DNA of 64,000 bases from Ruminococcus sp. YE71 (lineage in GTDB: Bacteria; Bacillota; Clostridia; Oscillospirales; Ruminococcaceae): the NCBI RefSeq assembly GCF_900119155.1, contig NZ_FPIR01000019.1:23010-87009 (forward strand), written 5' to 3'. Both the position numbers and the translations under genes were made by a program. Position 1 is the stretch's first letter. Each line of letters begins with the position of its first letter. Below are positions 1-9,300 of the stretch, in pieces. The notes below the pieces were generated by a model. That model was given only the letters and a program-made list of their open reading frames with translations, had not been told where the DNA came from and made no database searches.

Positions 1-1052
1 ACGAACCTGTCTCCGTGCGGCGCGATGAGTCGCGCAGCTTCGGCGCTGTCCTTGTCGGAGAGCATCCCGATGACGAAGTGCTTTTTGCAGCCGAGGGTAC
101 CCACCGTCGCGGCGAGTGCCGAGATGCCCTCGGGATTGTGACCGCCGTCAACGATGACGAGGGGGTCGCGGCTGAGCATCTGTATACGTGCGGGTATCTG
201 CGCCGTCAGACCCTTGCGGAGGGCGGCTTCGGGTATCGAAAAGCCTCGTTCGCGCAGGGCTTCCGCCGTCTCGATGACGGCGGCGGCGTTGTACAGCTGA
301 TGCGTTCCGCCCATCATCAGCCGCAGACCGCGCATATCCCCGTAGTCGAATTCGCTGCCGAACATATCACAGCGCCGAACGTTCATGCGGCTCATGTCGG
401 GGGTGCGGAGATGTGTGCCGCAGCGTTCTGCCTGTTCCTGCATGACCGTCAGTGCGCCGTCCTTCACGCACGCCGAGCAGACCGCCGCCGAGCCGCGCTT
501 GATGATGCCTGCTTTCTGCATCGCTATCTCCTCGATGGTATCGCCGAGGATCGCCGTGTGGTCGAGGGCGATAGAGGTGATGAGGGCGGCTTCGGGGGGC
601 GGGATGATGTTGGTGGAGTCGAGCCTTCCGCCGAGACCCGTTTCCAGCACGACGACATCGCATTTCTGCCGCGCGAAGTGGAGCAGACCCATCGCCTGCG
701 TGATCTCGAACTGCGAGAATCCCTCGCCACAGGCATCGACCGACGGCTCGATAAGCAGGGCGAGCTCGTTGAGCTCGGCGTCGGTGATGTCCTCGCCGTT
801 GATGCGGATACGGTCGTTATAGCGAATGATGTAGGGCGACGTGAACAGTCCCGTTCTGTAGCCTGCCGCCGTCAGCGTTTTCGCGAGCATCTCACAGCAC
901 GAGCCTTTGCCGTTGGTGCCTGCGACGTGTATGAACCGAAGCCGCTGCTGAGGGTCGCCGACCGCCTTCATCAGCCTGCCGATGCGCGAGAGGTCGTCAA
1001 CGCGCTTTCCGAGCTTCGAGAACCTGTTTATGAATCTTTCGTATTCCTGCAT
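1..1052 (-). CDS. folC: folylpolyglutamate synthase / dihydrofolate synthase FolC (3' end outside window)
   Basis: Mur-ligase-fold enzyme that joins glutamate to folates (and dihydropteroate in bifunctional forms) using ATP, in the cytoplasm. The minus-strand frame is open from the ATG at 1052 to the window edge, so the C-terminus is missing. The product begins MQEYERFINRFSKLGKR and carries the FolC P-loop HVAGTNGKGS at residues 42-51, then the typical TGLFTSPYI and RIRINGEDI segments. A GGAGATG Shine-Dalgarno site lies just upstream of the ATG. The plus-strand frame over this region is a shadow. Whether it is mono- or bifunctional cannot be told here. Confidence 0.93.
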   Translation of the reverse strand, partial: MQEYERFINRFSKLGKRVDDLSRIGRLMKAVGDPQQRLRFIHVAGTNGKGSCCEMLAKTLTAAGYRTGLFTSPYIIRYNDRIRINGEDITDAELNELALLIEPSVDACGEGFSQFEITQAMGLLHFARQKCDVVVLETGLGGRLDSTNIIPPPEAALITSIALDHTAILGDTIEEIAMQKAGIIKRGSAAVCSACVKDGALTVMQEQAERCGTHLRTPDMSRMNVRRCDMFGSEFDYGDMRGLRLMMGGTHQLYNAAAVIETAEALRERGFSIPEAALRKGLTAQIPARIQMLSRDPLVIVDGGHNPEGISALAATVGTLGCKKHFVIGMLSDKDSAEAARLIAPHGDRF

Positions 1053-1071
1053 AGTATCATCTCCGTTCTAT

Positions 1072-1100
1072 ATTTTAACACAGATGTTTCCGCTGTGCAA
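1072..1100 (-). promoter_or_regulatory. putative sigma-A promoter of folC
   Basis: Minus strand reads TTGCAC, a 17-base spacer and TAAAAT, ending about 20 bases upstream of the folC start. It is a reasonable but not perfect match. Confidence 0.45.
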
Positions 1101-1243
1101 GGTTTTTTTCTGAATATTCGGAAAATATGGGGCGACAGGCAATACGTAATTACTTATAATTTTACGTTTTTGCGAAATATGTACAAATCTGTAAGCGGAA
1201 TTTCGTGCAAGTACATGAAAATTACGTAAATGCTGAAAATCGC

Positions 1244-1273
1244 TTGATAAAAAAACTGAAAACGTGGTATAAT
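1244..1273 (+). promoter_or_regulatory. putative sigma-A promoter for the 1382 gene
   Basis: TTGATA (1244-1249), 18-base spacer, TATAAT (1268-1273), about 110 bases before the ATG at 1382. The rest of the 1101-1381 gap is AT-rich with several TTACG words and no gene that I can support. Confidence 0.55.
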
Positions 1274-1381
1274 ATGATCACGGAAAGCGGTATAACATCA
1301 CACGTTCATGCCGCTTTATACAGAAACGATGCATTGTTTTCAGTAAGTTTAAAGTCAGTATTTACGAAAGGACAGGTATCT

Positions 1382-1732
1382 ATGAGAAAGTATAACAAAT
1401 TTTCGGTCTCGGCAAAGATGTCACACATTATTTCGGTGGTCAGCACACTTATACAGAAGGCGGGTTCGGGTTCGATAAGCGCGCAGTACGGCGTTCTTGA
1501 GCTTGACAGGGCTTTTCTGGACGCTGTGAACAGAGAGGCGAAGCTTTCGGGTGTTGAGCGCAGCACGGTCGATTCCGCGATGGCGAGATGCTGCGGCATG
1601 GAGAGGAACGACTGGCTGCCGCCTTTGTATTCCGCGCTTTTCTGCGGCGATAACTCGCAGCTGCGTGAGCTGATGTTGAGTAACGCGCTGAATGAGAATG
1701 ATGTCATAGCCGTACAGAGATTATTACCGTAA
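1382..1732 (+). CDS. hypothetical protein, 116 aa
   Basis: I do not recognise this small soluble protein. It starts MRKYNKFSVSAKMSHI and has no membrane segment or clear motif. A longer in-frame reading from 1205 is possible, but the ATG at 1382 has an AAAGGA ribosome site eight bases upstream and a promoter at 1244-1273, so I prefer it. The next gene starts 16 bases after the stop, so the two probably form an operon ending at the hairpin near 2300. Nothing in the context hints at a role. Confidence 0.7.
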   Translation: MRKYNKFSVSAKMSHIISVVSTLIQKAGSGSISAQYGVLELDRAFLDAVNREAKLSGVERSTVDSAMARCCGMERNDWLPPLYSALFCGDNSQLRELMLSNALNENDVIAVQRLLP

Positions 1733-1748
1733 AATGGGAGGGACAGAT

Positions 1749-2273
1749 ATGGCAGAGAACAACATTTTTGACGAAAATATGTATGCGGGCAGCGGCAGAA
1801 AGAAGATCTCGAAAATAGTCGTTTACTACACGGACGGGACATACACCGAGTGCTACGTGACGGCATTTGAGGGATTTGAAGCGCCTGTCATCATTTCGGA
1901 GAGGGATGTTCGGGGCGATACTTCCGAACGGCTTCCTACATCCGCAAAAGCCGAGATCATTGTTGAGATACTGGGTGAAATTTCGGACAGCTGCAAAATG
2001 AGGGGAACTTCGCAGTTCGATGCGGCATCAGTGAAAAGCATGATAAATTCGGCTGTAAGGGAGATCAGTGAGAACAGGGTGATAACGTATCAGAGTGCGT
2101 ATGATAAGATCGGAAGGGGAATAGGTGTGAGATCTGAGGAACTTATTGAACTTGTTCGTCAGTGGCTTGGCGGAGACCCATTACCGTTGAAAGAACAGAT
2201 AGTCGGAAACCTCAGCGAGCGAAACCGAAAGGGGGACACGAAACTCGTCGAGGAATTCTTTGAAAAGCACTGA
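1749..2273 (+). CDS. hypothetical protein, 174 aa
   Basis: Unknown protein, likely soluble. Residues 20-45 look like a small beta-rich module (KISKIVVYYTDGTYTECYV), followed by a mostly helical C-terminal half. An ATG at 1734 is in frame, but GGGAGG at 1736-1741 sits correctly for the ATG at 1749, so I use the latter. Its terminator follows immediately. It pairs with the upstream 116-aa gene; a regulatory or DNA-binding role is possible but not shown. Confidence 0.72.
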   Translation: MAENNIFDENMYAGSGRKKISKIVVYYTDGTYTECYVTAFEGFEAPVIISERDVRGDTSERLPTSAKAEIIVEILGEISDSCKMRGTSQFDAASVKSMINSAVREISENRVITYQSAYDKIGRGIGVRSEELIELVRQWLGGDPLPLKEQIVGNLSERNRKGDTKLVEEFFEKH

Positions 2274-2297
2274 TCCGAAAATCTGTAAAAAAATACG

Positions 2298-2341
2298 GAC
2301 ATCTCCGTCTCGGCTGACAGTCGGGGCGGAGATGCCTTTTT
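2298..2341 (+). terminator. Rho-independent terminator
   Basis: Arms CATCTCCG (2300-2307) and CGGAGATG (2327-2334), followed by a run of T. It closes the 1382-2273 operon and faces the convergent aminotransferase gene. Confidence 0.75.
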
Positions 2342-2403
2342 CGGAGGATATATATCATCGGCGGTCGCCGTTGATACATTATATGCGCGGAGAGGGGATC
2401 GCG

Positions 2404-3552
2404 TTACAGCCCTTTTCCGAGCTCGGCGGCGGTCTGTGCAACGGCGCGGACGAGTGCGTCGGTCTGCTGACGGGTGCTGAACACCGACGGCGAAAAACGC
2501 ACCGTCCCCTGTCCGAGCGTCCCGATGGCGCGGTGGGCGAGGGGAGCGCAGTGCAGTCCGCCGCGGAGCATGAAGCCCTTGTCTGACAGCCGCGCCGAGA
2601 CCGCCTGCGCGTTGAATTCGCCGATGTTGAAGCTCACGACGGGGACGCGGCGCTCGCAGGGGTAGAGCTTCACGCCGCCGGCCCTGCGCAGACCTTCTTC
2701 GAGACGGTCGCAAAGCGAAAGCTCGTGTGCGAGAATGTTCTTCGTACCCTTCGACCTCACGAAGCGGATGCCTGCCCCGAGACCGAGAATGCCTGCGGTG
2801 TTGACGGTGCCGCTCTCGTACCGCTCGGGTGCGAAGGGGGTCTGCTCGGGCTCGGACGAAGTCGCGCCCGTGCCGCCTTCGATGACGGTTGACAGGGTGA
2901 AGCGTCCGTCCGAAACGAGCAGTCCCGTTCCCGAAGGTCCGTAGAGTGCCTTGTGACCTGCCGTGCAGATGAAGTTCATGCCGTCGTTGAGGGAGATGTC
3001 CAGCAGACCTGCCGCCTGCGCCGCGTCCACGATGAAGCACAGCCCGTAGCTCTTGCAGAGCTCGGCGATGCGCCGATAGGGGAGTATCCGTCCCGTGACG
3101 TTTGAAGCGGCGGTGCAGCAGACGCACTTTGTGTCGCTTCGGATGAGGGAGCGGATGTTTTCAAGGGTCTCGTCGTCATCGTCGGAAACGGTCGCTGCCG
3201 AGTAGGATGCGATGCGGCGCTTCGCGAGAGTATGGACGGGACGCAGGACGGCGTTGTGCTCGTAACCCGAGATTATGATGTGGCCGCCGTTCTGCATCAT
3301 GCCTTTTATCGCCATGTTCAGCGCGAGGGTGCAGTTTGAGGTGAACGCCGTGTTCTCGGGCTCGGCCGCGAACAGCTGTGCCGCCTGTTCGCGCACCGAG
3401 TAGACCGCTTCGGCTGTTTCCGCCGAGAGCCTGTGACCGCCGCGCCCCGGGTTGCCGCCGTAGCGCGTGAATGCGCTCATCACCGCCTGACGGACGCTGT
3501 CGGGCTTCGGGAAACTGGTGGCAGAGTTATCGAAATTGACCAACTGTTTCAC
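2404..3552 (-). CDS. class V aminotransferase, cysteine desulfurase-like
   Basis: PLP enzyme of the NifS/Csd fold. It has the N-terminal DNSATSFPKP motif, D176 in VDAAQAAG, the Schiff-base lysine K201 in TAGHKALYGPSGTG and a loop cysteine C335 in RGGLHCAPLAHRAIGT where desulfurases carry the persulfide cysteine. At 382 residues it is the size of the Firmicutes 'cysteine desulfurase family' that is separate from the NifS/IscU pair. No IscU, SufU or tRNA-thiolation gene is adjacent, so the sulfur acceptor is unknown. It starts at the ATG at 3552 with GAAAGGAG upstream. It could act on cysteine or selenocysteine. Confidence 0.88.
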   Translation of the reverse strand: MKQLVNFDNSATSFPKPDSVRQAVMSAFTRYGGNPGRGGHRLSAETAEAVYSVREQAAQLFAAEPENTAFTSNCTLALNMAIKGMMQNGGHIIISGYEHNAVLRPVHTLAKRRIASYSAATVSDDDDETLENIRSLIRSDTKCVCCTAASNVTGRILPYRRIAELCKSYGLCFIVDAAQAAGLLDISLNDGMNFICTAGHKALYGPSGTGLLVSDGRFTLSTVIEGGTGATSSEPEQTPFAPERYESGTVNTAGILGLGAGIRFVRSKGTKNILAHELSLCDRLEEGLRRAGGVKLYPCERRVPVVSFNIGEFNAQAVSARLSDKGFMLRGGLHCAPLAHRAIGTLGQGTVRFSPSVFSTRQQTDALVRAVAQTAAELGKGL

Positions 3553-3625
3553 TCCTTTCGGTCTGATGCTATACCAGTATATGCTGCCGCCGCGCCGAAA
3601 GTGAAAGTCCCGATAAACGAAAAAA

Positions 3626-3660
3626 GTGCTTTCGGAACGTTTGCCCCGAAAGCACCTGTG
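3626..3660 (-). terminator. Rho-independent terminator (minus strand)
   Basis: Arms GTGCTTTCGG (3626-3635) and CCGAAAGCAC (3645-3654). Read on the minus strand it is followed by TTTTTT, and it lies just past the stop of the 3670-3966 gene. Confidence 0.8.
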
Positions 3661-3669
3661 TTTGTTCTG

Positions 3670-3966
3670 TTACTGGTAATTCTGTGTGATGTCGTAGAGG
3701 ACAGCACAGAAACCGAGCAGCGAGTAAACGCCGCCTACAACTCCGATGACCTTGAACAGCCAGCTTATCCATGCAGGAAGACCCATGCCGAGCAGAACGA
3801 AGATAGCTATGAAGACGATCAGTGCGCCGATGTAGATACCGATGAGCTTTGCGCAGTTTATCATCTCGTAAGTCGGCAGCTTCTTGTTCAGCGGAAAGTA
3901 GTCATATCTGTCCATTATAAGCAGCTTTTCCTTGATGTTTGAAAGAATTTCCTTAAACTTTTCCAT
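3670..3966 (-). CDS. small membrane protein, 98 aa
   Basis: Two predicted membrane segments: roughly residues 40-62 (IGIYIGALIVFIAIFVLLGM) and 67-92. The N-terminus, MEKFKEILSNIKEKLLIMDR, is charged and amphipathic. A longer reading from 4011 exists, but the ATG at 3966 has GGGAGGGG upstream. No family recognised. It is monocistronic, with its own promoter and terminator. Confidence 0.75.
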   Translation of the reverse strand: MEKFKEILSNIKEKLLIMDRYDYFPLNKKLPTYEMINCAKLIGIYIGALIVFIAIFVLLGMGLPAWISWLFKVIGVVGGVYSLLGFCAVLYDITQNYQ

Positions 3967-4002
3967 ATTAATTCCCCTCCCGAACTCAATGTACTTAATT
4001 AC

Positions 4003-4031
4003 ATTATACATCGGTCGGCCGTATATTTCAA
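4003..4031 (-). promoter_or_regulatory. sigma-A promoter of the 3670-3966 gene
   Basis: Minus strand reads TTGAAA, 17 bases, TATAAT, 37 bases upstream of the start codon. Confidence 0.6.
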
Positions 4032-4152
4032 CATTTCGCCATGATTTTTGTAGAAATGCACAATATATCGTATTTTGGAAATCTCGATTTAGATGTGTAT
4101 TGCTAAATATACTTTTGCCTTTCGGGCGGTGAAAGCCATGCGGACGCGGCCG

Positions 4153-5886
4153 TTATTTAATGGTGCAGATGCGGTTCCTGCCTGCTTTCTTGGCTTCGTA
4201 GAGGGCTTCGTCAACGCGTGTGCATACGCTGTCGGTCGTTTCGTTCGGGCGCAGGTAGGTCAGACCTATGCTCACGGTCTGGTGACCCGCAAGAGGGAAG
4301 CAGTGATCCTCAAACTCGCGGCGGATGCGTTCGGCGGTCTCTTCAGCGAAGGATGCCGCTTCGCCCGTCAGGCAGAGCATGAATTCCTCACCGCCCCAGC
4401 GTCCCGCGTAGGCGCTGTTGGGCAGTTCCTCGGCGGTGCGGCGTATCATATCGGAGAGCCCCTTGAGGACGTCGTCGCCCTCGCCGTGACCGTAGGTATC
4501 GTTGACGTGCTTGAAATAGTCGGCATCTATCATGATGAGCGCGGTATCGCGTGGGTGGCGTTCGAGAGCGCGTGTGATGCGCTGCTGTATCTCGCGGCGG
4601 TTGAAAAGACCTGTCAGACCGTCGGTCTTTGCCATAGTTTCTAGCTCTTCGGTGGCGGCTTCGATGAAGGTGGCAAGGCGGTTTATCATGGAGACCTTGC
4701 CCGAATGCTGTTCCTCGGTCATCTCGAATCTTGCGGCGGTCTCGCTGGTCCTGCCGCCCTCGCGCATGGCAGCGCAGACGAGGGTGACGTTATGCTGGTT
4801 GACGTCGTTGTTTGAGCGCAGGAACTCGCCCGAGGTGTAGAATCCCGAGGTCGGAGCCATCGTCTGCATCGGCAGGGTCTCCTTGTAAGCCTCACTGCCC
4901 CAGAAGGTGCGGCGTGCGGCGCAGGAGAAGACCTGGATGACTTCTGGCTGGAACTGACCTATCTGCACGCAGCCCTGACGCACGTCGTCGAGTATCGTCC
5001 AGGGGTCGCCGTATGCGATGCGTGCGCGGACGTCGGTCTCGATATCGGCGGTCATCAGCAGCGAGCCGTCCTCGTTGGCGGCGGTGGGAGCGCGGAGTAT
5101 GTTCATGCCGTTTTTCTCGTAGAAGAACGGGAATTCCAGCGTGTTGTTGAAGAAATGCTCATCGTTTCGGATGCGCAGGAAGTGGTAGTAGGTATCGTAA
5201 GCAGGCTTGTGGTCGAGCTCGTAGAGGACGCTGCCCTCTGCACGGGTGACGATAAGCTCACGTCCGAGAGGTTTCCAGCCTGTGATGTGGGTAGTCATGA
5301 TATGCAGGTCTTCGCCGCCGTAGAGGGTGAAGACCACCGAGTTTGTCTCGCACTTGCCCACGCCCGAAAAGACGTAGGCGACGTTGTTGTTTATGTCCGC
5401 CGCGAATGCTCCGCCGCCGAACACTTCCACATGGTCGGGGAGCTTGTTCAGGTCGTCGCAGAACCTTGTCATGGACATCCCGCGGATGGTGACGAGCATA
5501 CTCACGCCCTTGACCCAGCTGTTCGCCTTGACGTAGGCGCAGAGGTCGTCGGTGACGCTCTTTTCGGTCTCGTCGCTGAGAGCGTACTGGCGCATCTCGA
5601 CGCGTGTCGAGGGGAATTCAAAGATTGTGCAGACGATAACGGTGCGCTTCTTCGACTGTCCGCCGCGGATGATGTTGCCGTTGGTCGAGCAGCCGCGGTA
5701 GAGCGCGTCCGGCATTTCCTCGCCGATGAGCGAGATGATGCTGTCGAGCTCGTCAATTTCGATGTCCTCGGTGAAAATGTCTATCACAACACAGGATGAC
5801 ATGGCATTCTTTGCCCATAACGTAGTCTTCCTGAGATCTCTTTGCAGTGTGGCTCTGTCAGTGTACTCAAACTGGAGCTGTTTCAT
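4153..5886 (-). CDS. FIST sensory domain - GGDEF diguanylate cyclase
   Basis: A 577-residue fusion. Residues about 28-390 match the FIST_N/FIST_C ligand-sensing fold (for example FGGGAFAADI, the VFTLYGGEDL strand, and FSCAARRTFWG near the end). Residues about 425-577 form a GGDEF domain with the active-site GGEEF at 498-502, TDGLTGLFNRR at its start, and DADYFKHVNDTYGHGEGD. The RxxD inhibitory site expected just before GGEEF is not visible (PNSA stands there). It has no membrane segment, so it is a cytoplasmic enzyme making c-di-GMP from GTP under control of an unknown small molecule; FIST domains are thought to bind amino-acid-like ligands. AAAGGAGG precedes the ATG at 5886. Confidence 0.9.
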   Translation of the reverse strand: MKQLQFEYTDRATLQRDLRKTTLWAKNAMSSCVVIDIFTEDIEIDELDSIISLIGEEMPDALYRGCSTNGNIIRGGQSKKRTVIVCTIFEFPSTRVEMRQYALSDETEKSVTDDLCAYVKANSWVKGVSMLVTIRGMSMTRFCDDLNKLPDHVEVFGGGAFAADINNNVAYVFSGVGKCETNSVVFTLYGGEDLHIMTTHITGWKPLGRELIVTRAEGSVLYELDHKPAYDTYYHFLRIRNDEHFFNNTLEFPFFYEKNGMNILRAPTAANEDGSLLMTADIETDVRARIAYGDPWTILDDVRQGCVQIGQFQPEVIQVFSCAARRTFWGSEAYKETLPMQTMAPTSGFYTSGEFLRSNNDVNQHNVTLVCAAMREGGRTSETAARFEMTEEQHSGKVSMINRLATFIEAATEELETMAKTDGLTGLFNRREIQQRITRALERHPRDTALIMIDADYFKHVNDTYGHGEGDDVLKGLSDMIRRTAEELPNSAYAGRWGGEEFMLCLTGEAASFAEETAERIRREFEDHCFPLAGHQTVSIGLTYLRPNETTDSVCTRVDEALYEAKKAGRNRICTIK

Positions 5887-5944
5887 GCACCTGTCCTCCT
5901 TTGTGCTTTTATTGGGTGAAACCCGCCGTGGCTGCGCACGGCTA

Positions 5945-6115
5945 TAAAAAGGGTTCTCCCCAGACCCTCTTCCAAAAATTTTTTATGCTTTTTGGGCAAA
6001 GGGAGTTGTTCTTTCGTATATGGTATTGAACTGTAAGTTTGCGATTCTTCTGCTGTATGGTGTAGCCCTTGCCAAAAAGACGGTTGTGAGAGCCTTACGG
6101 GTCTGATTTGTGCCG
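5945..6115 (+). repeat. partial copy of the dispersed MITE-like intergenic repeat (copy 1)
   Basis: Contains the family landmarks AAAAAGGGTTCTCCCC, ATGCTTTTTGGGC, ATTCTTCTGCTG and CTTGCCAAAAAGACG in the order seen at 16751-17107 and 24954-25310. The right half is missing or diverged. It fills much of the 5887-6270 gap before purL; I see no gene there. Confidence 0.6.
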
Positions 6116-6270
6116 TTTTTGGTGGGGGCTCTTTGCTGCACACACGGATCGGTGGGCGTTTTTGCAATTTGTTAAGCGTTTTTACGTGCTTAATAATATT
6201 ATAACATGGTTTTTTGATATTTGCAATAGGTTATAATTAATTATTTTCATTTAACATATTGGGAATCGTG

Positions 6271-6300
6271 TTGACAAAATGCGTCGTTGTGTGGTATAAT
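6271..6300 (+). promoter_or_regulatory. sigma-A promoter of purL
   Basis: TTGACA (6271-6276), 18 bases, TATAAT (6295-6300). Both hexamers are consensus. The leader to the ATG is only about 45 bases, too short for a purine riboswitch. Confidence 0.85.
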
Positions 6301-6354
6301 AATGTGTAGCAACGCGAAGCAGAAAGCTTCCGTAACATAAAGGAGATATTGATT

Positions 6355-9300
6355 ATGTCTGTTTACAGGATCTATGTTGAAAAGAAGCCGGGATTCGATG
6401 TTGAGGCACGTTCGCTGGCTGCGAGCCTGCGTTCGGCACTCGGTTTCGAGGAGCTGGGAGTCCGCATCATCAACCGCTATGACGCCGAGGGTCTCTCGGA
6501 AGAGGATTTCAGGGCGGCTGTTCCGGTAGTGTTCTCCGAGCCTGCCGTTGACGTTACCTATGACCACGTTCCCGAACTTGGCGAGAACGACCACGTTATC
6601 GCCGCCGAGTATCTGCCCGGACAGTTCGACCAGAGAGCAGACTCCTGCGCACAGTGCATCTCGCTTCTGCGCGGCGGAAAGCGTCCTGCTGTAAAGTCGG
6701 CTAAGGTGTACATCTTCACCGCAAAGCTGACCGCGGAACAGCTTGATACCATCAAGCACTACATCATCAACCCCGTTGAGTCCCGCGAGGCGAGCCTTGA
6801 CCGCTTTAAGACGCTTGACGTGAGCTATGAGATCCCTACTACCGTAAAGACCGTCGAGGGCTTCATCGGCAAGTCGGACGACGAGCTGAAGGCTATGATT
6901 GCCGAGCTGGGTCTTGCTATGGACTTTGACGACATCAAGTTCTGTCAGGCATATTTCCGCGACACCGAGAAGCGCGACCCCACCATCACCGAGATACGCA
7001 TGATCGACACCTACTGGTCGGATCACTGCCGTCACACCACTTTCTCGACCATCATCGACAAGGCGGACATCGAGCCGCAGTATATCAAGGATACATACGC
7101 AGACTATCAGGCTGCCCGTGCCGACCTCTACGCAGGCAGAACGGACAAGCCCGAGACTCTGATGGACCTCGCTGTTATCGGCGCGAAGAAGCTGCGCAAG
7201 GCAGGCTTCCTCGACGACCTCGACGAGAGCGAGGAGATCAACGCCTGCTCCATCAGGATCACCGTTGACAACAACGGCACCGATGAGGACTGGCTGCTGA
7301 TGTTCAAGAACGAGACCCACAACCACCCCACCGAGATCGAGCCTTTCGGCGGTGCTGCAACCTGTCTTGGCGGCGCTATCCGCGACCCGCTGTCGGGCAG
7401 AAGCTACGTTTATCAGGCGATGCGCGTGACGGGTGCTGCCGATCCCCTCGTGCCCGTTGAGGACACTATGGAGGGCAAGCTCCCCCAGCGCAAGATCACC
7501 GTTACTGCGGCAAACGGCTACAGCTCCTACGGCAACCAGATCGGTCTTGCTACGGGTCACGTAAGCGAGGTATATCACCCCGGCTACGCTGCTAAGAGAA
7601 TGGAGATAGGCGCTGTTATCGGTGCGGCTCCTGCGGCTAACGTAAGACGCGAGAGACCTGCCGAGGGCGACGTTGTCATCCTGCTGGGCGGCAAGACAGG
7701 CCGCGACGGCTGCGGCGGTGCTACGGGTTCGTCCAAGTCGCACACCCTCCACTCGCTGGAAAGCTGCGGCGCAGAGGTACAGAAGGGTAACGCTCCCGAG
7801 GAGAGAAAGCTCCAGAGACTGTTCCGCAATCCGACCGTCACCTCGATGATAAAGCGCTGCAACGACTTCGGCGCAGGCGGTGTTTCGGTAGCGATCGGTG
7901 AGCTGACCGACGGTCTTTCCATCAACCTCGACGCTGTCACCAAGAAGTACGACGGTCTCGACGGCACAGAGCTCGCTATCTCCGAATCTCAGGAGAGAAT
8001 GGCGGTAGTCATCGCACGCGAGGACGTTGACAAGTTCATGGCCGAGGCTGCAAAGGAGAACCTTGAGGCTACCCTCGTGGCGGTAGTTCAGGCAGAGCCC
8101 CGCCTTAGAATGAACTGGTGCGGAAACACCATCGTTGACCTGTCGAGAGAGTTCCTCAACTCCAACGGCGCCGAGAAGCACACCACCGTTTCCGTTCCGA
8201 ACCCGACCGTCGGCTTCGACGCAGGCGAGGATAATGCGGAGCGCTGGGAGTCCATGATCTCCGACCTCAACGTATGCTCGCAGAAGGGTCTGGTTGAGCG
8301 CTTCGACTCGACTATCGGCGCAGGCACCGTGCTGATGCCCTACGGCGGCAAATATCAGAATACACCTTCGCAGGCTATGGCGGCGAAGATACCCGTTATC
8401 GGCGGCGAGACAACTACCGTTTCGCTGATGGGCTGGGGCTACGACCCGAATCTGTCCTCTCAGAGCCCGTATCACGGCGCTATGAGCGCTGTCGTTGAGT
8501 CGGTGGCTAAGATAGTTGCGGCAGGCGGCAAGTACGAGGGCGTTCGCCTGACCTTCCAGGAGTACTTCGAGCGCACCCAGAACGACCCGAAGAGATGGGG
8601 CAAACCTTTCTCGGCTCTGCTGGGCGCTTACAAGGCACAGTGCGAGCTGGGCTGCGCGGCTATCGGCGGCAAGGACTCCATGTCGGGTACCTTCGAGCAC
8701 ATCGACGTTCCGCCTACGCTGGTGAGCTTCGCAGTTGCTGTCACCGACGTTGACAGCGTTGTCTCCGACGAGTTCAAGAAGGCGGGCTCTAGGGTAGCTT
8801 ACATCGCTCCGAAGTACGACGAGAACGGTCTTGTTGATTTCGATTCGTTAAAGAGCGTATTCAAGAAGATAGAGGCACTCACCGCCGAGAAGAAGGTGCT
8901 GAGCTGCTTTACCACCGCTAAGGGCGGTATCGCTGAGGCTGTCGCTAAGATGGGCTTCGGCAACCGCATCGGCTTCAAGTTCACCGACAAGCTGACCGCG
9001 GCTGAGCTGTTCACCCCCTGCTACGGCGCGTTCGTGCTGGAGCTTGCGGACGGCGTTCAGACCGACCTTCGCATCATCGGTGAGACCACCGAGGCATATA
9101 CTATAGACAACGGCTACGTTATCGACGGCATGAAGCTGGAATCCCTCTGGGAGAACAAGCTCGAACCCGTATTCCCGACTCACGTTGACGAGCCGAAGGA
9201 GAAGCCCGAGACTTATTCCTACGAAGCGACCGAGCGCAAGGCTCCTGCCATCAAGGTGGCGAAGCCGAAGGTGCTCATCCCCGTATTCCCCGGCACCAAC

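Noticed and set aside
15..1229. 404-codon plus-strand frame at the left edge
   Set aside because: It lies opposite folC, whose P-loop and start are clear; the product has no recognisable features.
6301..6354. purine riboswitch before purL
   Set aside because: The leader is about 45 bases, too short for the aptamer.
6247..8700. 817-codon minus-strand frame opposite purL (and the 8848-10065 minus frame)
   Set aside because: Both lie fully over purL, whose motifs are certain, and show no family features; long antisense frames are expected in GC-rich genes.
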